A stretch of 36,390 bases of DNA from positions 1 to 36,390 of IMG/VR virus record IMGVR_UViG_3300044955_000080; one strand, 5' to 3'. Of this stretch, positions 30,501 to 36,390 are shown piece by piece. Within the stretch, counting starts at the first letter, position 1; each line of letters starts with the position of its first letter. Under the pieces are notes generated by a model that saw nothing but the letters and a program-made list of their open reading frames with translations, was not told where the DNA came from and did not search any database. The stretch is from a virus. A program made the position numbers and the translations under genes.

Positions 30501-33500
30501 CGTATTTAGGATCCTGATAAAGTTTTTTGAAATTAGGTAAAGTAATGTTTGAGTAAAAATCTAAGTAGTGCGCCATTTCGTGAGCGAGCACTTCAACATC
30601 ATTCTTCTTGCGAGTTCTGATCTCGCCAACTTGAGGGCGATAAAAACCTTCAGAAGACTTACCTTTTATTTTACCAAAGTAAATTCTGCGCCCCATTATC
30701 TGAACCAACTTAGAAATAATTGGCTCAATACGTTGAGGCTTATCAGGAATGTTTAACTTACGACCTTCGATATAAACAAACTCGCGGCGTTCTGGTATTC
30801 CAGTTGAGCGGAACAAACCAATGAAGTTATGGCCCGGAGCATGAAAGATAGAAGCGCCCGGCTTAACTGGCGTGGTGTCTTTTTTCTTATACTCGCTATC
30901 GTCTTTCTTGCGCTCAAGTGTATTACTATCGTTTTTCTCAATAGTAACCATAACGGTTGAAACGCCAGTTGGACGGTCAGAAGTTTTAAAGCTACCTTCA
31001 GGCAAGTCTTCAATATAACTTCCCATATCATCAAGCCATTCACGGAACTCAACCGCTTTCTTGCGCGAGTTCTTAACACCAGCGCCCATAATGGCAACCA
31101 GCTTACCGCCCGGCTTCAACAAGTCATAAGCGTGTTTAACATGGTCAATGTCTTGAAAGTTTTCAAAAGGTGGATTCATTACAATGCGGTCATAATTCTT
31201 AGTGTGCTCTAAGAAGTCATTACCAACTACGTTATAACCTTTTGCCTCAAGGATAGCGCGAAGGCCAGCATTGAATTCTATAACCTCAAGAATAGCATCG
31301 GGCGCGGCCTGTTCTATTTCCTGAGCAATATTACCTTTACCAGCAGAAGGCTCTAATACTTCATGCCCGGCTTGAATATCGGCATAGTCAATCATCTTAT
31401 CAACTAACGGCTTAGGCGTAGGAAAGAAGCCTTCAATCTTCTTGCCAATCAAATCACGCTCTAAAGCTTTTACCGGGTCAGCCTTGCGCTTGGCAACCTT
31501 TAACGAGTCAAGTTCACGAATAGCAGCGCGAAGCTGTTCTTCAGTGGTGATACCTAAGCGTTTAATTCTTGAGATAGTTTGATACTGATCAGCAGCAAAG
31601 CCACCAATATCATAAATATCAATCAGGTCTTTTTTGATTGCCTCTTTCAGCTTGGTAAATTGCTCTTCACTTAGAATATTAAGATCGTCACGTTTGCCAG
31701 TTGGTAAGCGCCTTAACTCAGCAGATAAGCGAGCAAAGCCTTTTTTACCTTTAAGTTTGTCGGCTACCTTTTCAATATTGCGGTTATACACTTCGATTTT
31801 AGGGAAGGTAACATTGGCAATATAATCATCAACGGTAACACCTTCTTTTAAAGGTCGGCTAATTGAATAGCCATCAAAAGAACCAGCCTCATAAAAATCA
31901 TTAGGTATAGCTCGCTTCTGAATAGATATAAGCTCTTCAAGTTGCGTTACTTGGCTAAGCTTGCCTAAGTGAGTTAAATCGCCTTCCTGTAAACGAGTGG
32001 CAATATTGCGAACCGTTTTAGCTAAAGCAAGTTGCTTCTCAGCTCGCTCAGTGGCGTTAGCAGCCATTGAAGCGCGTCTTGCTGTGTTAGCTTGTCTTGG
32101 TCGATTAATCTCTTCGTTGGCTTTGTTTTCCATCTTCTCAGCCATATCAAGAAGCTTATCGGCGTTCTTGGATTGCTTAACTTCTGCTTTCGCTTCGTTG
32201 AAGTCGCTTTTATCAATATCTTTACCAGATAGTAATTGCTCAAACTGATCAGCCGCTTCAACCGTTTTGAATTGAAAGCCCGGTATAGCTTCACCTTTTG
32301 AGTAAGAAGAATAGTAGCCACCAAACTGTTTAGCCTTTGCGCTCAACTCACGGAACTTATCTTTATCAACTCGGCCTTTCATCTTAACGACAAATAGATC
32401 AGCGCCCGTTTTAGTGTGCTTTGTTTGCGCTCGCTCAGTTGGGATAGCTTCAACTTCACCAGATACAACAACTGGCTTTTCTTCAGTGGCTAAAGTTTTA
32501 CTAACTAACTCGTCATACTTGGCAAGTTGCTCAGCGGTCATCTTGTCTTTACCGCGAACACGAATAAACTCTTTAAACTCAGTAAGCGTTTCAGGTTTAG
32601 TTAGCGCCTTAACAAATTCATCTTTGCGCTTTTCAGCTTGCGCCCGGTATTCGCGTTGCTTCTCATAAGCTTTATCAACATCAGCTTGAGTTTGATTGCG
32701 AACTTGTTCAATAATTTGCTCTTCAAAAGACTTTGAGCCCCCAAAGATAGTTATTGTGGCATCAGCCATAACATGATCAGAAAGCATTGATTCATAGGCT
32801 TGCTTAACCATTTGGGGCTTACTTAAATCGTTACGAGGTGATTTAATAATTTCCTGAAGCATGGCCTTAGTAAATTTACGCTGGCTCATTTCAGCAATAA
32901 TTTTATCTTTGTTGGTGATCAGGTTTTCAGCATCATCAAGAATTTGCTTAGCCGTAGCGGTTTGATCTGCTACTGACTTTCTGAAGTTGCGGTATGAAGA
33001 AGGAGTGTAAACTTCAGGCACCTTATCAGCTTCAGTCAATGTTTCATCACTGGTTTCTTTGATAACTTCGGATAGCTTAGGTTTCTTCTTCTCAGCCGCC
33101 GCTTTAGCTTCTTCTTGCTTAACTCTCTCAGCTTCGACTTCAGATACTTCACTGGTTTCTTTACCTTGTTGCTGTAAAAACATAACAGCAGAACTAAGCT
33201 TGTCTATCTTCTTCATTGTCGCTTTGTTGTAAAGGTCAATGCCACCAGATAGGTTTTTGTTATCAGGGTCAGCGGTTAATTCTTTAATCCACTGATCAAG
33301 CTCTTTGGCTGTGTAGTTTTTGGATAAAGCAACAGGATCCCAATTAAACACTTTACGCTTAACTGGTTTTGTAACTTGTTGTTTTTGCTTAGGTTCTTTT
33401 AGTTCAGATACAAGCGCCGGGTTGGTGTGCCAGTTAGACCAATCGCGCTTTTGTTTTTTTAGCTCTTCAATGCGAGCTTTAACAGCTTTAGGGTCCTTAA

Positions 33501-35724
33501 CATCAACACCTTCTTTAGCAGCAAGTTCAGGGCGCTTAGCGGCACCTTGAACGGCTGACAAAGTACGTTGAATTTCTGACTGCTTCTTGCTTGCTGCCTT
33601 AGCTAATTCTTCAGCTTCAATCATTGCTGAATCATCAAAACCAAACAAATCACCAGAAGATTGTTGTTGATCACTGGTCATTGACTTAACGGCTTTAACT
33701 AAGTTTTCAGCAACGGTAATTGTTTTACCTTCCTGAATTGCTTTAATACCAACAGCCTGTAACGACTCATTACGAGGCGCGGCTTCAGCTATTCGAGTAG
33801 CGGCTTCGTCACTTACTTGATCGTTTCTGTGGGCGGTAACGAGCGCATCACTTCCTTGAGTTGCGATTGAGAAAGCCCTTTTTCCCGTCTGCCTTGCCAA
33901 TATTCCTTGTGACTCTGCTTCTTGCTTTCTTGGTTTTGTTGCTTGGATGAAATCGACATAATCTTTTACCTTACCTTGACCTTCACGAATATTTAAAACA
34001 GCATCTAAAGCAGCGGCCTGATCTGCGCCAAAACCTTCAGACTCATAATGATATTGAGCTGGAATAGTTTCTTCACCACTACGCTCAGCTAAATCTAAAC
34101 GGTGGCGACCACTAATAACTTCTTTGTCACCATTTTTACGAACCCATATTTGAATAGGAGCAACACCAGTTCTTTCAAACTTACCGCCTAGCGGCTCGAC
34201 AACTCCCTTAATATCAGCGCCTTCCTTAAATTGAGGAACGTCTTTGCTGATCTTTATTTCGGATATTGGAGCTTCAACAACTTCTAGCCCGGTTACTTGT
34301 TGTTTAACTGGTTTTTCACTTTCAGGCTCTTTAGGAAGCTCAACCTCAACAGCTTCTTGCTCAGGCATTTTAGCTTTATCAATAGGCTGTTCTTTAATAT
34401 TAACTTCAAGTTCAGGCTTCGCTTCAGTTTTAACTTCAGTCTTTTCAACATCGTTTAGCACTTCCTTAAACTTGGCTTGCTCTTCTTTTGTTAAGTTTTG
34501 CCATAACTCAGAAGCTTCAAACTTTTCTTCAGTGGCGGCTTTTTGTAGTTGAGCGCGCTCAGGATCAAGCAAATCAATAGCGGTTTCATCAACAGCAATA
34601 TCTTTACTGGCTAACTCTTCCTCCATTGCTTGAGCAAGAACTTTTTCAGGTGAGTAATTAATCTCGTTTACAGTTGCGGTAGTTGTACCGACTGTGCCAC
34701 CAAATACACCACCAGCAACAGCGCCAGCAGCAGCACGATCAAGAGCTTCCATAAAATCCATTTTGGCTTCAGTACCGTAACGCTCACCAACGTATTCAAT
34801 CATGCCTTCTTGAATAGCTTCAGTTGCGGCTTCTTTGCTTAACGCTTTACCGCCAGCCTTAGCAACTCGCTTGGTTTGCTCTTTAATGCCAGCCTCAAGC
34901 AAGTCTTTACCTAACTCAGCTTTAGCATCTGAAGTCATACCTTTGGCACCAATGCGCTCAAGTAAAGCAGAAGCAGCAGCAAAAGGAGCAGCTTCAAGAA
35001 TATCTTCAAGCTCAGCTTTCTCTTTACCTTTGTTTATTGCTCGTTGCTCGCCTATCTCACCAGAACGCGCAAAAATATAAGCTGGCAATGCGTAGATAGT
35101 GGCTACCATATCAGGAACAGACTTGATACCTTGCTCAAGTCCATACTCTAAAACTTCGGCATAAGCTGAACCGCTTAACGGGCCACCTTCAGAAAAGGCT
35201 TTTTTGACACCTTCCCAATTAGCTTGCTCTTCATAACCAAGATCAACGCCTTTAAGAACTTCAGCGCCTTTAGTTAGAATTGGTTCAGCTTCTACCTTGG
35301 CCCACTCTTCAGGTGATTTATAAGAAGGAATAATATCGCCATCCTCCCAAACAAAGCCGCCCATAGGTAACTTTTGCTCAAGCCCTTCGCCAGTTGTTTG
35401 AATGGTTTGAAGTAAAGCGCCACCAAGATCACCAGCTCGCTCACCAAGGCCAGCGCCCCAATTTTCCAACTTATCACCAACAAGCTCTAACATTGACTTG
35501 TCTTCAGGTGCTTTCATTGCCGCCCCGGTAAAACCGTCAACCTCTTGTTGTTGAATTGGTTGTTGTTCAATAGGCTGAACAGGCTGAAAACCTATTTGCT
35601 GGTTGAATTGTTCAACTGGAATATCTGAATAGAATTTATTATGAAGAGCTGATACTAGCTGATCATCAGGAAGGTCATTGTATTGTGGGTTTTTAGCCCG
35701 GAAGTCTTGAATAAACTGTGACAC
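27568..35724 (-). CDS. Giant polyvalent virion protein (ParB-like, N6-MTase, HExxH peptidase, LPD38-like)
   Basis: 2,718 residues, GTG start with AGGAG 8 nt upstream. N-terminus (FIQDFRAKNPQYNDLPDDQL) is typical of phage large polyvalent proteins; a small-residue, Gly-rich region follows (GAVAGGVFGGTVGTTTA). About 485-715 is ParB-like with SGRHR at 538-542. About 1430-1640 is an adenine methyltransferase: FFPTP (1433-1437), LEPSAGKGN (Glu1458), NPPF (1517-1520). HEMAH at 1715-1719 plus EGFAE at 1761-1765 is a zinc metallopeptidase signature. About 2100-2640 resembles LPD38. It replaces gp16 in the ejection-protein position, so it is probably injected and acts on host or phage DNA on entry. 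Enzyme activity is inferred. Confidence 0.85.
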   Translation of the reverse strand: MSQFIQDFRAKNPQYNDLPDDQLVSALHNKFYSDIPVEQFNQQIGFQPVQPIEQQPIQQQEVDGFTGAAMKAPEDKSMLELVGDKLENWGAGLGERAGDLGGALLQTIQTTGEGLEQKLPMGGFVWEDGDIIPSYKSPEEWAKVEAEPILTKGAEVLKGVDLGYEEQANWEGVKKAFSEGGPLSGSAYAEVLEYGLEQGIKSVPDMVATIYALPAYIFARSGEIGEQRAINKGKEKAELEDILEAAPFAAASALLERIGAKGMTSDAKAELGKDLLEAGIKEQTKRVAKAGGKALSKEAATEAIQEGMIEYVGERYGTEAKMDFMEALDRAAAGAVAGGVFGGTVGTTTATVNEINYSPEKVLAQAMEEELASKDIAVDETAIDLLDPERAQLQKAATEEKFEASELWQNLTKEEQAKFKEVLNDVEKTEVKTEAKPELEVNIKEQPIDKAKMPEQEAVEVELPKEPESEKPVKQQVTGLEVVEAPISEIKISKDVPQFKEGADIKGVVEPLGGKFERTGVAPIQIWVRKNGDKEVISGRHRLDLAERSGEETIPAQYHYESEGFGADQAAALDAVLNIREGQGKVKDYVDFIQATKPRKQEAESQGILARQTGKRAFSIATQGSDALVTAHRNDQVSDEAATRIAEAAPRNESLQAVGIKAIQEGKTITVAENLVKAVKSMTSDQQQSSGDLFGFDDSAMIEAEELAKAASKKQSEIQRTLSAVQGAAKRPELAAKEGVDVKDPKAVKARIEELKKQKRDWSNWHTNPALVSELKEPKQKQQVTKPVKRKVFNWDPVALSKNYTAKELDQWIKELTADPDNKNLSGGIDLYNKATMKKIDKLSSAVMFLQQQGKETSEVSEVEAERVKQEEAKAAAEKKKPKLSEVIKETSDETLTEADKVPEVYTPSSYRNFRKSVADQTATAKQILDDAENLITNKDKIIAEMSQRKFTKAMLQEIIKSPRNDLSKPQMVKQAYESMLSDHVMADATITIFGGSKSFEEQIIEQVRNQTQADVDKAYEKQREYRAQAEKRKDEFVKALTKPETLTEFKEFIRVRGKDKMTAEQLAKYDELVSKTLATEEKPVVVSGEVEAIPTERAQTKHTKTGADLFVVKMKGRVDKDKFRELSAKAKQFGGYYSSYSKGEAIPGFQFKTVEAADQFEQLLSGKDIDKSDFNEAKAEVKQSKNADKLLDMAEKMENKANEEINRPRQANTARRASMAANATERAEKQLALAKTVRNIATRLQEGDLTHLGKLSQVTQLEELISIQKRAIPNDFYEAGSFDGYSISRPLKEGVTVDDYIANVTFPKIEVYNRNIEKVADKLKGKKGFARLSAELRRLPTGKRDDLNILSEEQFTKLKEAIKKDLIDIYDIGGFAADQYQTISRIKRLGITTEEQLRAAIRELDSLKVAKRKADPVKALERDLIGKKIEGFFPTPKPLVDKMIDYADIQAGHEVLEPSAGKGNIAQEIEQAAPDAILEVIEFNAGLRAILEAKGYNVVGNDFLEHTKNYDRIVMNPPFENFQDIDHVKHAYDLLKPGGKLVAIMGAGVKNSRKKAVEFREWLDDMGSYIEDLPEGSFKTSDRPTGVSTVMVTIEKNDSNTLERKKDDSEYKKKDTTPVKPGASIFHAPGHNFIGLFRSTGIPERREFVYIEGRKLNIPDKPQRIEPIISKLVQIMGRRIYFGKIKGKSSEGFYRPQVGEIRTRKKNDVEVLAHEMAHYLDFYSNITLPNFKKLYQDPKYVEEVKALSYTDADNKIMEIEGFAEFVRLWLTNSQEALIRAPKFYEAFTNLMARDRKLLNPMRDMQDLMHRFYFQGPDKLGQALIGKDPSFKQRFDEWAYRRDSRIRQQVIDRFHASRKVEQELSRKIGNVQESAWKQFRIANGGSEGISDYIMNYGTVNFDEKGDLQKTGKSLHEVLEPVKSIKLKPEHKGDQKIDVLLRYFAGRRALELHRQGRENLIPKETAKEWARLGKDYPVFESIQKDYQAFNDRMMDFYEEAGMITPEGRKTMQNMNKDYVPFNRIRDQLAGGPTGVGGGFQKLKGGTANLNDILVNIQDGITANVRAALNNRAKQRLYKYISGHKDGAIFATKIAPDSKPVQVYADEMKSKIGKVLEANGIVIDGDLELAGKDLLTFWQHGVKPRVNESGNIVDSVIINGKPKYYEVQDPLLQEMLLSMNPESYSSFMNVMFGVKNFFTRMITLGVEFTGANLVRDTTGAAFLSKNNFKPFVDSFKGMYSFITKDEHYQNFIKAGGGYSSRLEAMTKEGTARRRVKLDEFGVMTMPEKLLSTIDNIASAFEYGTRIGEFRLAKKNMKSDMDAGFEAREISTDFSVLGANRFLTGYIRTVPFLNAMIQSQDRVFREAVVRKKYDGNPTALAMKAFLGITVPTLILYLVNKDDEDYKAIPDYEKRTNWHIKIGDGQFVKIPRPYDVGFVYATMPELFAKYVEDDKGAEFADGMIWTLTQMYGIDGTPAMMTGWWDLVRNEKWTGSPVVPKALSDVEATEQYTSNTSETFVRMGEALGVSPIKAEHMFKAYTGYLGGYLLWGTDHMLWDEEKFGEKPDSKASDNIFLRRFLTPDVRPATAAMEKFFDLKEKSDRVVSTFRQQVDVRRAIKGQMKADQRFKDDRFFGLSAKEKEVLFGLNDSMNQLIKLMYGKDGIKTAELKVKHDKNLTGAEKRAKLDQLWNSRNDAFMKYYLQADKALQKAKQESENFKQEK

Positions 35725-35745
35725 GCACGTTTCTCCTAAAAAAGT

Positions 35746-35765
35746 AAGCCCGACTTAACGGGCTT
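35746..35765 (-). other. Hairpin between gp20-like and giant genes
   Basis: AAGCCCG (35746-35752) pairs with CGGGCTT (35759-35765) over a 6-base loop, in the 48-base gap. Read leftward it is followed by ACTTTTTT, then the AGGAG of the giant gene. It may be a weak terminator lowering expression of the giant gene or a transcript stabiliser. Confidence 0.6.
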
Positions 35766-35772
35766 TATCATA

Positions 35773-36390
35773 TCATCGAATTCCTAAAGGGTCATTCTCC
35801 GGCATTTGCTGGCCTTCAACTTCTTCAGCCGCCATTGTTACCGCTTGGCTTCTAGTCACGCCGCCTTGCTGGAATATCTCAGAAGCGCGAGTTGCGATAG
35901 CTTGAACCTTCGGACGAACTTCAGGATCTAAAGCTCTAAGGTTTCCGGCTTCGTCAAACATACCGCCCATTAGTTCAGCAGCTTGGCGATACATCAGGCT
36001 TTCATCAGCAGACTTCAAGCCACCTTCACCAGTGCCAGTTTTCTTAGCTGGGCGTTTGCCGCGAGCAATCTCTTTACCACGTTGATAAACAATATCTTCA
36101 TCACCAACCTGAATAGCTTTTGGATTTTCAAGGATCTTATCCATTGCCATAGCTTTAGAAAGTGAAACTTCAAGGAAGTTAAGATCAAGTTCTTTAGGCA
36201 TCTTAGCAACTGACTCAGGAGGTAAAGTAGTAAGCATTTGCTTGTATAGATTAGCTTGCTTTTCAGGTGCGGCATTCAAAACGGTAGCCGCCATTTGCCC
36301 CATTTCATCAACTTTACGCTGAGCACTTTCAAGGTTGCGTTTATCCATCTTAGCAACAGCTTCAATAAACGCCGCGCCACCTTCAGGATC
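35773..36390 (-). CDS. gp20-like DNA transfer/ejection protein, C-terminal part (starts at left edge)
   Basis: This is the rest of the 284-residue protein begun at 364-1. The frame is open to the window edge, so the ATG at 36348 is internal, not the start. The C-terminal region (ADESLMYRQAAELMGGMFDE, NLRALDPEVRPKVQAIATRA, GGVTRSQAVTMAA) is a conserved pattern in gp20-type ejection proteins of P22-like phages, where it recurs with DPxxxxKVQ and an A-rich repeat. It is helical, soluble and highly charged. The gene is followed after 48 bases by the giant polyvalent gene, matching the P22 order 7-20-16. Confidence 0.82.
   Translation of the reverse strand, partial: DPEGGAAFIEAVAKMDKRNLESAQRKVDEMGQMAATVLNAAPEKQANLYKQMLTTLPPESVAKMPKELDLNFLEVSLSKAMAMDKILENPKAIQVGDEDIVYQRGKEIARGKRPAKKTGTGEGGLKSADESLMYRQAAELMGGMFDEAGNLRALDPEVRPKVQAIATRASEIFQQGGVTRSQAVTMAAEEVEGQQMPENDPLGIR
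36264..36390. repeat. Terminal direct repeat, right copy
   Basis: Identical to 1-127. Removing one copy gives a 36,263-bp circle in which the gp20-like gene is intact. See the left copy for interpretation. Confidence 0.9.

Noticed and set aside
30753-31097. 114-residue same-strand frame within the giant gene
   Set aside because: Out-of-frame overlap with the methyltransferase-like domain, without a ribosome site or recognisable motif.
34244-34552. 102-residue Ser-rich frame antisense to the giant gene
   Set aside because: A reverse-strand shadow of Glu/Lys-rich repeats in the giant protein.
36264-36348. Start of the gp20-like gene at 36348
   Set aside because: The reading frame is open upstream to the window edge and continues at the left end to an ATG with a strong ribosome site at 364.

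Overview
The window is one essentially complete genome of a P22-like short-tailed phage (podovirus morphology). The first 127 bases (1-127) are repeated exactly as the last 127 (36264-36390). One gene runs off the left edge and continues, in frame, at the right edge, so the unit is a circle, or a circularly permuted molecule, of 36,263 bp. The DNA is fairly AT-rich. Gene content (P22-type portal, coat, gp4, gp10 and tailspike head-binding domain, ERF, NinG, Dam, DUF1367) points to a gammaproteobacterial host, probably marine (Vibrio, Pseudoalteromonas or Shewanella-like); the host genus is an inference. No integrase or full-length CI repressor is visible, so a strictly lytic or defective-lysogenic lifestyle is likely.

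Layout: a divergent promoter region (about 20443-20602) separates two transcription units. Rightward (20603-24859): a small Cro-like HTH protein, an O-like replication initiator with an internal iteron-like array, a putative helicase loader, a Dam-type methyltransferase, small proteins, DUF1367, a zinc-ribbon protein and NinG, ending in an intrinsic terminator whose loop contains the ninG stop codon. Leftward (20442 to 14831): a small membrane protein, ERF annealase, a YqaJ exonuclease fused to a long coiled coil, a DnaQ-like exonuclease, a beta-clamp-like protein, an SSB-like protein and a DUF2829 (Tad2-like, candidate anti-Thoeris) protein, ending at a terminator near 14800.

Still leftward come the lysis genes (T7-lysozyme-like amidase, two overlapping small membrane proteins, a GTA-type holin: 14745-13368), an unknown 179-aa protein, a DUF6496 peptide, small and large terminase, three small proteins of which two are putative zinc-binding, then portal, scaffold, coat, a LEM-like protein, gp4, gp10, a needle/fibre protein at the gp26 position, a cupin-like protein at the gp14 position, a gp7-like protein and a gp20-like protein (across the circle junction). 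A 2,718-residue polyvalent protein follows at the gp16 position, and last a tailspike with an SGNH esterase domain.

The most interesting items are the giant protein (ParB-like, N6-adenine methyltransferase, HExxH metallopeptidase and LPD38-like regions in one probable injected virion protein), the Tad2-like protein with an extra N-terminal domain, a 10-bp-periodic AGCAA array inside the initiator gene resembling the lambda-O origin architecture, a sliding-clamp homologue in a phage without a polymerase, and a leftward terminator antisense to the early operon. No tRNA, CRISPR array, insertion sequence or gene-free stretch over 300 bases was seen.
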